From assembly GCA_018398575.1 (NCBI GenBank), contig JAGTXZ010000003.1, forward strand, positions 930,001 to 994,000: a DNA stretch of 64,000 bases, written 5' to 3'. This document shows positions 38,114-48,978 of this stretch, piece after piece. The position numbers were made by a program, and so were the translations under genes. Below the pieces are notes generated by a model that had not been told where the DNA came from, did no database searches, and was given only the letters and a program-made list of their open reading frames with translations. The number at the start of each line of letters is the position of its first letter. Position 1 is the stretch's first letter. The DNA comes from Ampelomyces quisqualis (lineage: Eukaryota; Ascomycota; Dothideomycetes; Pleosporales; Phaeosphaeriaceae).

Positions 38114-39656
38114 ATACGTGTATTATTTTCAACGTGCAGGTAGTCAAGCAGCCGTGATGTTCCCTTTCCACTACCCAAACACTCGTCTTGCGCGTATTTT
38201 GCGTCTCGACATTTACCCCTCCCCTCACTCACCTCTCACACACATTTGCCATTCGAATCACTTCTCGCTGCTAACACTCTGCCCACCCCGCTTTTCATCT
38301 CCTCTCACCTCAAACCACACCTGCGCATCAAAATACTCGAATCGCACCAACTAGGCACATGCGCCCCCACCCCAAAAATCCACGGCGCGACACTTTTCCT
38401 CCACCGCGTAGGCTGTACACCCCACCCCGTCTCTCCTGTCCGCACGCGTCCACCAGAAGAAACAATCCCTGACCAGCGCAATTGCTTCAGCACTGTCTAC
38501 ACAGGCCGGTGAATCTGCACCGCTTCTCTCAACGCAGGTAATGCGAAGTTGCTCATCTAGCGTCGACGGTTTCTGAGCTGCCTGGCTTTTTTGAATGGAG
38601 TGGGCGGAGTCCCTGCTCGACAGACGGCAGCGGTGGAATATAGCAATGGAGCCGTCGTGGGTGGTACTGAAGTTGTATCAATGAGACGGAAGGCGGTGGG
38701 TGTGTTTGGCATCAGTCTGTTGGCTGGTGCGACGGTCGTGTGAAAAGACGGAGAACTGGGTTTCAAGTGCGAACGTGTACTCAGCAGCTTACGTTCCCAA
38801 ATGATGTAGCTGTTTTTTTTCTTGGAAGATGCACCACCGGATGTTGCTTGGAAAGATGGTTAGATAGGACATGTCTTGCGGGTCTAGGCCTGGACTGGTC
38901 GCATGCCCATCGAGTACTGAACCCCTTCGTTACTACCTTCCGACTGTTGTTTTACATGCTCATTCTTCCATGTCGCAATCGTGATTTTTTTTACAAAAGT
39001 ATCATGAGTTTCTCCCCCGTTGGAAACGCCGAGTCCGGCTGCACATGATCTGGCGCCATGCCGAAGATTGAGCATGGGTTGTGGGATGCCTTCGCTTTCC
39101 CTTATTCCAGTCTGGCTATCATCTTTTTTCTCCTTTATAGAATGCTGTGGAGATGTAAAAATGCACAAAGACTACCTTTATGTCTTCTTTCTCTAAATCC
39201 ACTAGCATTCTCAATGCACCGTCCAATGTAACGAAAACGCATTCTCAGCAAGTGTATGGGATCGGTACAAGACCAGTCACCGTTTCAGAGATGTTGCGTC
39301 GCCCGAATTTCATGTGTTGTTGTGACATGCCAAAGCTTGTTTCCACGGATGCAGGGCAACAGCTGGCGGACGTTGCGTGACTCGGGCGGGAGTGTCTAAC
39401 GTGTCAGCACCAAATCACACAAAGCCGCCAACGCACCGTAGCCTAGGCCCATGGTCACAAATCTCGGGTGGGTCCAAATCGCGTGACTAAATTCCATTGA
39501 TATGTTATTCCAGACCGGATTGCACCCTACGCCACACCATGCCATGTCGTCATTTTCACGTACCCCGTCTCCTCAAACTCCTCGCTCCCCACCCGTGGTA
39601 TTTCGTGCCGATCCCTGCCCATGCAAACTCCTCCAGACCCGCCCTCGTTCACCGGC
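38114..39656. other. gap without a recognisable gene
   Basis: Only short, overlapping, low-complexity frames are present. I see no family match, tRNA or repeat here. The first few hundred bases should hold the 3' end of the mannosidase transcript. Confidence 0.4.
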
Positions 39657-40014
39657 CTATTTCACAGCCCCCTCGTTCGCAGCAAAGCAATCAGCAAACT
39701 GTTTGCTGTGCTTGTTCGATGCATGGTCAGTCAACATCTTCTGGCTGGTCGTGCCCTGGAACGTCTGGAAGCAGGTTTTGCACTTGATGGTTTGAGCGGC
39801 GGCGTTCTGGTCGCAAAATGCCAGTTAGCTAGGCTCGTCCGCGAAGAACGGGCGGGACGCACGGCTTTCAGCTGAGACTTTGCTTCCTTGGGACCGCTGT
39901 CGCCTTTGCGGTCGCGCTTCTGCTGTGCTCTGTTCAAGTGTGTTGGCTTCACGCTGCTTTCCCAGGGAGCTGGTTATCGCGGGCGGGGCGGACGTACTTG
40001 GCTCCGTTACCCAT
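39657..40014 (-). CDS. small SERF/At2g23090-type C2H2 zinc-finger protein, three exons
   Basis: The coding exons are 40014-39998, 39929-39863 and 39806-39657 (minus strand), giving 77 residues. Both introns are GT-AG (39997-39930 and 39862-39807). The protein starts MGNGAK, continues with a basic, Lys/Gln-rich segment ending KEAKSQLKA, as in 4F5/SERF-like N-termini, and then a single finger, CKTC...H....H, at about residues 37-60. It ends in an acidic tail. The exact fit of start, phase and splice sites to the family makes the call firm although no exon is longer than 150 nt. The family is found across fungi, plants and animals; its role is poorly known, with nucleic-acid binding or chaperone-like roles suggested. 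Confidence 0.85.
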
Positions 40015-40058
40015 GGTGGGGACGTGTGAGTGGCTGCGGTGTCAGTGGGCTGGTGTGT

Positions 40059-40136
40059 GAGCTGGTATAGGCGTGGGATTGGTGATGTGCTTTGTGTGAG
40101 CTTGTATAGGCGTGGGATTGGTGATATGCTTTGTGT
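40059..40136. repeat. two copies of a 39-bp tandem repeat
   Basis: Units 40059-40097 and 40098-40136 differ at two positions (GAGCTGGTATAGG and GAGCTTGTATAGG; GATGTGC and GATATGC). They lie 45 bp upstream of the small zinc-finger gene start, in its likely promoter or 5' leader. Confidence 0.75.
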
Positions 40137-40389
40137 GATGTTTGCCGAGGCGGCGCGTCGTCGAGTGAGATTATTTTGTGCCGGCCGTTTGGGCCCTGGC
40201 GGCTAGGCGGCATTTGGTTAGGTCCCTACATGCTCGTGCCCAGCAGTGCAGCACTACGACTCCCTTCGGCTTCACAGGACCAAGATCAGCAACCACCTCC
40301 TTCCTTCCATCAGAGATGTGACACCTGGAGTATGCTACTAAGTTTGCCGTGGAATGCGCTATGGCCATCCGGGTAGGAGCCGGGTAGTG

Positions 40390-40750
40390 TTTCGATATGT
40401 TACTGTTTTCAAGAATGATACCGCCTCCTTCAGCATACGTCGCATACGACGGAAAGTACAGGGGTTTGATAGCCTGTTTTGGAGCAGTATCTAGGTGTAA
40501 TTCTGACTGCCAAGTCTCTATTTGTAAGCCCTTAGCTGAGAGAATCTGAACGCGCTCAAAGTGAAGCAGCTCATGAGGCAGCATATAGGCGTTCTTAGCA
40601 CTGTTGCTAGTGTTACAGTCAAGTATTCCCAAGTTACTCCGTACATATCTGGTTCCACGTCACTTTCTGCAATAGACAGCTCTAAAAATGCCGCAGTCTG
40701 CACCTTAGCATTAGAAGCAACTCTTGAAAACAAGACTATAATACTACGAA
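40390..40750 (-). pseudogene. possible decayed gene fragment, unassigned
   Basis: Two adjoining minus-strand frames look protein-like. One (about 40733-40625) includes a FLELSIAESDVEPDMYGVTW stretch; the other (about 40620-40390) includes ELLHFERVQILSAKG and KPLYFPSYATYAEGG. They join only if the frame shifts by one near 40625. I do not recognise the family. It could also be chance, or two exons with an intron I failed to place. Confidence 0.3.
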
Positions 40751-41099
40751 CGCCCTTATCTTAGATTTGAAAAAGTCTTAAAGATGCGGGGAGAACGGTG
40801 GGAAGTTGACGTTGACTCAAGCAAGAAGTCTATGATGTCGCATGGTCACTTTTTGCGCGGGACACTGACTTATTCAGCATGTAATACTTCCCGCTAGGAT
40901 CCCTGCCACTTTCTATCGTAGGTACGTTGTGGCATGCGGTATGTTATCGAGGTCGTCACTGGTGCGCCAAGTGCGTTGTACAACACAAGTATTTGATCGT
41001 ACCTTCCAGCTGTTTGGGCACCATATTAACCCTCAGTTTCCTACTTACATGACTTCGCTCTCTCCTTAGCCCTCGCATCGTTCTTTTCGTATCATCAAC

Positions 41100-42312
41100 A
41101 TGGTACACTCGCCAAGCCACGACCACGACCATGGTCATGACCATGAGAGTGCCCCTCAGCACGAACATCCCCACAAACATGGACGTTTCCAGTTATCTCG
41201 AAAGAATCGGTTACGGGCTGTCATCACTATCTCCTTCGCTTTCTTTCTGGCAGAACTCTCCGCTGGCTTCTACACCAAGTCTCTCGCCCTAGTCGCAGAT
41301 GCATTCCATTACGTATGACATCATCCTCTAACACACCGAAATTCGCGAGCTAACATCTCAGCTAACTGACCTCATCGGCTTCATCGTTGCCCTGGTGGCG
41401 GTCCATGTCTCGGAGCGCAAAACCTATCCTCAAGACATGTCCTTTGGCTGGGCCCGAGCACAACTCCTAGGCGCCTTCTTCAACGGCGCATTCCTCCTCG
41501 CTCTCGGTCTCAGCATCGGCCTACAGTCAATCGAGCGCTTCGTGTCCATCGAACCTGTTAAGAACCCGAAGCTGATATTGATCATTGGCTGCGTCGGCCT
41601 CACACTCAACATTGTCAGCGTCCTCTTCCTCCACGAACATGATCACGACCACGACCACAGCCACAGCCCAACTGTCGATGTCGAGGCCGCACCCCCCACT
41701 CCCATGCACGCAGCACATATGCACATCGTCGTCCAGCCCAAGAAGCATAGAATGGATCTAGGCATACTTGCAGTTCTGATCCACGTCGTCGGCGACGCCA
41801 TTAACAACATCGGTGTCATAATCTCTGCGGTCATCATCTGGTTCGTCAAGTCGCCTAGCAGGTACTACGCTGATCCAGCAGTTGGCATGTGGATCGCGAT
41901 TATGATTCTGATCACAGCGCTACCCTTGACGAAGCGCAGCGGCCGGATCTTGCTCCAGTCCGCACCCATTGGCGTCAAACTCGACGACATCAAGCAGGAT
42001 TTGGAGTCAATCCCTGGTGTGCAGAGTGTTCATGAGTTGCATGTTTGGCGCCTGGATCAGAGAAAGGCGATCGCGAGCGCGCATATCGTCGTTAGCGACC
42101 CGGATATTTCGACGTTCATGAAGAACGCCCAGACATTCCGCGAGTGCTTGCATGCTTATGGCATTCATTCTGCGACTTTGCAGCCCGAGCTCGCAGCGGC
42201 AGCGGATCAGGAAGCAGATTCGACGAGCACGGTGAGCACGGCTAGCACGAGCGTGGAGAAGTGTGGCTTGCCGTGTGCCGTGGTGTGTGAGGAGTTGAAG
42301 TGTTGTAAATAA
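41100..42312 (+). CDS. CDF-family zinc/cobalt transporter (Zrc1/Cot1-like)
   Basis: This is a cation diffusion facilitator that moves Zn(II), and probably other divalent ions, out of the cytosol, in yeast into the vacuole. Exons 41100-41312 and 41362-42312 are joined over a 49-nt intron and code 387 residues. Features in order: a His-rich N-terminus (HDHDHGHDHE, HEHPHKH), and TM1-TM2 with the metal site motif SLALVADAFHYLTD, split by the intron between Tyr and Leu. TM3-TM4 follow, then a His-rich loop (HEHDHDHDHSHS), TM5 with HVVGDAINN (the second HxxxD site), TM6, and a cytosolic C-terminal domain (SIPGVQSVHELHVW). The tail is Cys-rich (CGLPCAVVCEELKCC), which could bind metal. Length is a little short of yeast Zrc1 but all key residues are present. 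Confidence 0.93.
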
Positions 42313-43848
42313 TGCAGTTTGGAAAACGCGTTGATTGATTGTGCGCCAGCTCTTTCAAACTTCCATGAAATTGTGTGTTCGTCGTTGGCCATCCTCAGCG
42401 CATTGTGTGACTTTTGTTTTGCACGGTCGCATTCGAGGCCGTCCACGCCAGTCTTCGGGCTCGTCGACTTGACCCACCTTCAGTTGTTCTTCATGTGCCA
42501 TTCACAGCAGTTTGCTGAAGACATTCCAGTGGTTTGCGACGTCGAATTAATCAGCGTACAAGCCATCAGGGTACACGTCCACCCGCCCTTTGGTGTCACT
42601 GGGCAAGCGTTTTCACTCTCAAGAGCTGGAATCGGTGCGCCACGAGGTGGCCACGGCGGGCGCGTAATACACGGAGACTTGACGCTTCGAGACGGGAGGG
42701 TTTTCGGGTGATGTGGTGACCGTCCAATGAGTACTTCAAGTGTGACAAACTTTTGACGGGGCGCTGTCACAATATAACTCAAGGAGCCTTGGTCCAGCGT
42801 GGTTGTGTGACAATAGCCAAGTTCAGCATGGTGTCATTATGCGCACCGCCCGCAATGTTGTTCACGATAGCCGTCTTTTCAACGAATAGCCGGAAAAGCT
42901 TTTGCTAGACCGACAAATGCGGGAAAGTCTTTTCGGCTAGACGCGCAAACTCATGGAACACAGTTGCAATCGCAATATGTAACTGCTGTGAACGTTGCAG
43001 AAAACGATTTTGTCCCGAAGCTGCACGCGCTGTCAACATGCCGAGTCTCATGGAACTGACGCACCTCAGCCATCGGACCAGAATGAGACGGCTCCCAGAA
43101 CACGCGGATCTCGCAGCCTGTTGTTCGCTACATATTGTGTTGTTTTCCTCGATGTATACGGAAGGTGAATCTGATTCTATCGTACCAGTCATACTCATCT
43201 TCCACTTCATACTCGTGTTCGATAACAAATCCCCATATCTTGGATTGTGGCGACGATCTGCTGGAATTTTGAAGAGGGTTTGAGATCCAGGACCTGGGTG
43301 CTTGGTGAGATGTGTGTCGAGTGCGCTGAGAGGACGAGGCGCTTCGTCCGTTTCTGTGACCGTGCTGGATCCCATCGCTGTATGGATACGCTAAAGATAG
43401 GGCAGCGAGTAATGACGAACATACGTTGTGTATAGATGGTTCCGAGTTTTCCGAGGATGATCAGGAGAAGATGAAGTTTGAGATCGAGTCCAGGAAGTGA
43501 TCATGTGCAATTTAGACGTAGCCTTGCGCGGGGTGGTGAATACTTCACCATGTGTGCTGCCATGGTTGCAAAGGGCCCGAAGGCTTCAGTTAGTCGAATG
43601 AATGCGAAGTATTCCAGTTGTTGCCGTGTCCTGGGGACGTGAGGATGTTCAATACAATGCCATTGCAAGGCGCGGAAGGTTTCCGCGTCTCCCTGCCAAG
43701 ACTCGCAGAAATACCGTACATGCGAGTCGCCCATTCCGACGTCCGTCATGGGCCTTGGTGGGGCTCCATCTAACCCTCAAGGTCCTCCAAGTAACACAAG
43801 GACCCTAATGCTTTGTCAATTCTCACCTGTTCTTTCGAGACGCGCACA
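42313..43848. other. gap; possible weak minus-strand coding traces
   Basis: No firm gene. On the minus strand, frames around 43749-43510 (a HVRYFCESWQGDAETFRALQ stretch) and 43260-43050 (EVEDEYDWYDRIRFTFRIH, then after a TAG, CEIRVFWEPSHSGPMAEVRQ) look protein-like. They are in different frames and I cannot join them with plausible introns. They may be remnants of an unrecognised gene. Confidence 0.3.
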
Positions 43849-44958
43849 ATGACTAATGAAATCCACAAATACGGTACAGACGACGGGTGGCACGGAGTGG
43901 TGAAGGAAGGAGGAGAGTTTCCACCTGAGACAGACCGCTATCATCTCTACATAGGTAAACAATCTACGGAGTATGATTGATTGACTTGAATCAAATCTTG
44001 GCTCATGTCTCGCAGGCCTCTTCTGCCCCTTCGCCCACCGTGCCAACCTCGTGCGGCACATCAAGCACCTCACATCCATCCTGCCAGTCTCTATCGTGCG
44101 CCCATACCCGAAAGGTGAGCCTGGCTGGCGGTTCGATGAAATCTTCCCCAATGCTACACCCGATCACCTCTTCAACAGCCGGTTCATGCACCAGCTATAC
44201 TTCCGCGACGATCCAGCATACAAAGGCAAATACAGCGTGCCGCTACTATGGGACAAGAAGACAAATCGCATCGTAAACAACGAGAGCGCGGAGATCTTGA
44301 GGTGGCTACCACATGCGTTTGATTCCCTGATCGAGGAAGAGAAGATCAAGCATTTAGACGTCTATCCCAAGGATCTGAGGACGAAGATCGACGAGACCAC
44401 CCCATGGCTAACCTCGCTCATTTGCTCTGGTGTCTACAAGGCGGGCTTCGTCTCGACGCAGGAAGCGTACGAAAAGAACGTGGTGCCTTTGTTTGCTGCA
44501 TTGAACAAGCTTGAGGAATTGCTGCACAAGAATGGCGGGCCGTATATACTGGGGGATAAGCTGACAGAGCTCGATCTGCTGGCGTACCCCACGATCGTGA
44601 GATTTGATACCGTGTATGTGCAGCACTTCAAGACAAATCTGGGCATGGTACGGCATGACTACCCGGTCCTGAACAATTGGTTGAAGAACCTGTATTGGAA
44701 CGTGGAGGGATTCAAAGATTCTACTGACTTTCTGCACATAAAGGAGAATGTAAGTCTGCTGCGGCGAGAGCTTACCGTAATTCTTGAATGCTCATGACCG
44801 GACAGTACACCAAGAGTCATTCCGACATCAACCCACACGCCATCACACCGCTGGGACCATACCCTGACGTCGAGGAAGGGTGCGAGAGCGACTGGAGTAA
44901 GTTGAAGCCCGGCAAAGTCGCACATCCACGCGTTCTAGAGGCCATGGGTAAACCGTAA
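43849..44958 (+). CDS. glutathione transferase, omega/Ecm4 (Gto) type
   Basis: This is an Ecm4/Gto-like enzyme, a glutathionyl-hydroquinone reductase or thiol transferase that removes glutathione from conjugates. Exons are 43849-43954, 44016-44749 and 44806-44958 (introns 61 and 56 nt), giving 330 residues. The N-terminal thioredoxin-like domain carries LFCPFAHRA with the catalytic Cys (about residue 38), created across the first splice junction. It is followed by VPLLWDKKTNRIVNNESAEI, the glutathione-binding segment. The C-terminal all-helical domain has the GGPYILGDKLTELDL block typical of the family. Likely cytosolic; there is no signal peptide. It converges on the membrane protein gene 92 bp away. 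Confidence 0.92.
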
Positions 44959-45050
44959 GGCTTATTCTTTGCCGATTGATACGTTGCTGTTAGCTGTACA
45001 TGATCTATCTAAGTAATATCCTTGTTCCATCGAGAGCATGAATGTGCTAA

Positions 45051-46066
45051 TCACAGCGCATGCACACCTGGGCCCTTCTTCATCTCGCTCCATGGTCTTG
45101 AAGATCTTATGATTCGCACTTGTTCCGACTTCTCGGGGTTCAGCGGCCATGTTCCTTCCTTCTCCATATCGACGGAGTAATCGCTTGATTGACTCAATGC
45201 CGAGTCTGCACGTTTTGGCTGTGCGATTTCTTCTGCTAGATTGCTCTCTTCTTCCGTCTGAGGCATACCGTCCAACTGTTTTGGAAGCGGTTTTCGTGGG
45301 TCGTAGATTGTTGGTGGGCGACTTCCCGCTGGCGGTGGTACAATTGCCTGGTATCCATGACCCATGCCGAGCCCGGATGCGGATGGTTCGAATGCGCAGC
45401 TCTCCTTGGCTGATGCGCGCATACACGCTTGAAGCATTGCGGCCACTGTTGTTGCGACTAGGATGAAGCTCCCAGCTCCAGTAGTTACGACGAGGCCCCT
45501 GCTTAGTGGCAGTATCATAGTGAACATAGTAAGGTCGGCAGATTCGTTGGTGTTGATTTCCATCCTTGTATAGTCGAACATGTTCAGGGCTAAGCTTAGT
45601 GTGCAGCCAAAGGCTGTGACCATCGCGCACGTCGAAAGTAGCTCGAGGGGAACCCGGACGCAGCCTGGGATTGCAAGTCGACGGAGACACTGGGAGAGAA
45701 CGACCAGCAGGCAGGTTACAAACGATATGGAAGCCTTAGTCGTTAGCTGGATGGGTTCAATAGGCACGGCCGTGGAGACTTACAGCAGCAATCGAAATCC
45801 ATGTCCTCGTAGTGCCATTTGTAGCAGCGACGAAGAAGGCCCTCCATTGCTGTGCTTCCAACTCATCCAGCTCTATACTGCGTAGTACCGCGCCTCCGCG
45901 TATGTTCACATCGTGCATGATTAACTTGGCTGCCCAGCACAATCAGTATCCTGCAGATCGCACATGGAGAAGCACACTTACACCAGACGCCCAGGCAGAC
46001 AATTGCCAGAGCAGCACTCAACGCCAGAAACCGCAATCCCATTACGACCTTCATTCCAGCACCCAT
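45051..46066 (-). CDS. four-helix membrane protein (MARVEL-like), unassigned
   Basis: Exons are 46066-45982, 45929-45784 and 45734-45051 (minus strand; introns 52 and 49 nt, the second with a perfect CTAAC branch site). This gives 304 residues. Predicted membrane segments: LRFLALSAALAIVCLGVW at the N-terminus; WISIAAASISFVTCLLVVL across the second junction; one around LELLSTCAMVTAFGCTLSLA; and one around GSFILVATTVAAML. The second half is a polar, Pro/Ser/Glu-rich cytosolic tail. Topology and spacing fit fungal MARVEL-domain membrane proteins; no catalytic motif is seen. The second acceptor (TAAG) is less certain than the rest. Confidence 0.72.
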
Positions 46067-47440
46067 GATTACGTCTCTTGAATGATTAAAAGCTAAACGA
46101 GTGTGAATACAAAGGGCAGACCAGCTGGCAGCGACTCTCAGAGTGCTTTCGAAGTGAAAGAATGTACGAAGCGCAAACTCAGGGAAACTCGTAAAGGTGT
46201 GATCCTCAGGTTAAAGTATCTTGGTACACAGAAAAGGAAGAGGCCGTTATGCGAACCTTAGTCTGTGGCGCAATCTTCGTCGGAGCCTTAAGATCCGCAG
46301 GTAGCCATGTCCCACTTTGCAATACGCAAGCCGGGGAGGGCAGGAACACATGTGCACTGACTGATACGCTGGCTGGGAGTCCGCATGTATGCAGTTTGAG
46401 GTTGAATTGGCACAGTTACGTCGCATTTGCTCGGTGACGGGCCGTTTTCATTCACCCTGCTTTGAGCGACTTCATGACAAGACAATGACTGGTCCCTTTG
46501 TTCAGGCGCTCGAGAATTGGAGAATCTCATTGGCCGCGTGTGTCAAGATGCGAATGCGGATTCTTGGTGTCCGTTCAAACCTCAGAGCGCGTGGGGCGAT
46601 GAGGACCATGCTTTGGCGAGTCTTACATCCTCTGGGGCCCGAGCGAGTAACAAGTAACGGCGGTCACTCCATTTGGGAACACTGAGGTGATGTTGAAACT
46701 GTTCTGAGGCATTGAAGTCGGAGGTTGTGATGCAAAGGGTGTGGCTGAAACACGCGACAATCCTAGCCCCAACGTCGGACAGTCTGCACATACCACCTGG
46801 CATAGACAAACCTATGGGGTTCAGGACAGTGCTGGTCCAGTGCAAGAAAGGTGTGTGGGGTAGCAGTGACTGATCGTGCTCGGAACAAGTTCTTCCATGT
46901 CACAAATGATAGGCTTGACAGCTGACAGGATGACAGGACGGCAAGCGTGATGCTGCTAGGAGATTCTCAACTCATCCCATGCTGATGAAGCAGAGAGCAG
47001 CGGCGTTCAAGTCGACGTGGAACTCAAATAAACGCAACATTTATCTAGAGGGTCTTCCAGGGTTTATACAGCATTTCGGTATTTGGCTCAGTAGCCCGAT
47101 GGATGTCGCATAAGCGATACGTGAGCATCTTCATGGTCTCTCACATCACAGGTTCCCTAATATGAACCCAGACAGGAGGTGCGACCAACCCTCCCACCCT
47201 ACATATTAACAGCCGTCGATATTCAGTTCTGTTGGAATGGTTTTTGGTGGAGCAAACCTGTCGGCGTGATCACTTGACAGCATTCAAAGCCAAGCGGGTA
47301 TTGGCCTTTTGTGTGTCTAACTTGACTATGTTCACTATTACACAAAATTGCGAGTCATTGTAGACTTTTACACACTCATCCTCTGTGCACCTTTGCTTTT
47401 GGCTTAAGCTCCGGGCATTCCGAATCATTACTGACCTCCT
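46067..47440. other. gap without a recognisable gene
   Basis: Only short overlapping frames are seen on both strands. The stretch holds the promoter of the membrane protein on its left and, toward its right end, probably the decayed N-terminus of the P450. Confidence 0.4.
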
Positions 47441-48540
47441 CGTTTTGCCTATGTTACGTTGAGAGTCATCTACAACCTCTTCTCACACTCTCCACGCTCC
47501 TTTCCGCGACCTCTGTTTGCTCGAGCAACCTTTATCGAGTACCAGAAGTAGACCCTGAAGGGTTATAGTCATCTTTGGCCGCATAAGCTACACAAGAGCT
47601 ATGATCTAGTCGCACAGTTCTCGCCGAATTTGCTTTCCATCATTGAGCCTGACGTCTAGAAGAATGTGTATGGCCACAGAACGAGTTTTTTTGTTAAGAA
47701 CGTAAAATAATTCTATGGGCTAGATGCTGACGGCACTCTGACTAGACTCATTCACGATGATAATGTCGGTTGTGCTCGGCAAAGGAAGCTTGTTAGCCAT
47801 GCGTTCAGCGACAGGGTCTCGGAAGATCAAGAGTACCTGATCAAATCCTATGTTGGTACTTTTATAGCAGCTGAAAGCAATAATATCAGGGTCTCAGGAA
47901 GGGGTAACCGATCTGGTGAAGTAGTTTGATGTTACAAAATTCGACATCATGGTACGTTGGCTGACATGGCTATGATTGGACGCGTACTTGATCGCTGGGG
48001 AGAGCCTGGGTAGTTGTCCTCTTCCATGTATGATTCCTGGATGGAGGCCACCTTCGCTTTTGCCAAATTATCTGTGTCGGAAGACTTATGAACGGTCTCA
48101 TTCCGACTGAACTGAAACACAAATGAGAGAACCACATCCGAATTCCACGAGGAAGGTTGACAAGCGCATGACAGAGAAGACAGAACGACCTGAAATCTGG
48201 ATATAAACAGCTGAAGCGAAGATTCAATAACTCCTACTGAACTTCCTAGCAATTGTGCTACTTTTATGCTTGCGGGAACTGAGACGACTGCGACTGAGCT
48301 TTTGGAATTGACCTACATGCATGCTGCTGAAAACCTCAGAATACTGCTGCCTGACGAAAGAGATCAGAACAATTTCACGTCGCTCGAATAGGTGACGATG
48401 ACGATGCTTTATTAGCTAGAGTACTTACAAGCTTGCGATGAGGAAGGCTTCGGAATCTACCCTCTGGTTGTTGGCGGCCTTCCTAGAGTAACACCAAAGA
48501 ATGGTGCAGATATTGGTGGGCACCGGATCTCGTGGAGTAA
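47440..48540 (+). pseudogene. decayed cytochrome P450
   Basis: This is a P450 mono-oxygenase gene with several stops and frame shifts. A continuous frame from about 47463 to 47930 gives VIYNL...LHKSYDLVAQFSPN, IIEPDV*KNVYGHR (star is TAG at a usual Trp) and ARQRKLVSHAFSDRVSEDQE. After a one-base shift comes LVK*FDVTKFDIM, then GEPG*LSSSMYDSW. After another gap come KRMTEKTERPEIW and the I-helix CATFMLAGTETTATELL (AGTETT at 48272-48289). EEGFGIYP follows, where the ExxR arginine is Gly, then VVGGLPRVTPKNGADIGG. The heme-binding Cys domain is missing. Closest in style to CYP65-type fungal P450s. Several stops are TGG to TAG, as RIP would make. Confidence 0.82.
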
Positions 48541-48978
48541 TTTGTGGTGCCTCGGAGTCTAAACATAACATACTAACAAACTGCGACAGACCATCGTTCA
48601 ATGCTCTCTACATAATGCATCAGTCTAGACCCTTAATTGTCCCAAATAATCAAGTACAGTAGCCAGTGAGATAGTGACCCTCGGAGTAGTGAAAGCTTGT
48701 TGTGGTCCAAGAACATGAGTCAATGGTTGCCTCTCCCAAAAGTGATGCTAGAATGTGGCTCTACAAGATCATTGGGTACCTAGTTGTCGTAGCGCTTTAT
48801 CCTTGGATTTCAACGTCCGTCGGAACCAAGACTCAACGACCTAAGAATAGCATCCACAATGCTGTCCTTGGGGAGCCGTAAACCGATAATAAATCGTGGC
48901 CTTGTCGTGTCACATGCACACATTTCAAGTCAGCATATCCCCTATTGAATCAACACGCGACCACTTCGGACTTTCAGA
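48541..48978. other. gap; no P450 C-terminus visible
   Basis: I looked here for the heme-binding block FxxGxRxCxG and did not find it on either strand. No other gene is visible. Confidence 0.4.

Noticed and set aside
37846..38232. minus-strand frames opposite the GH125 gene
   Set aside because: They are shadows of a strongly GC-biased coding strand.
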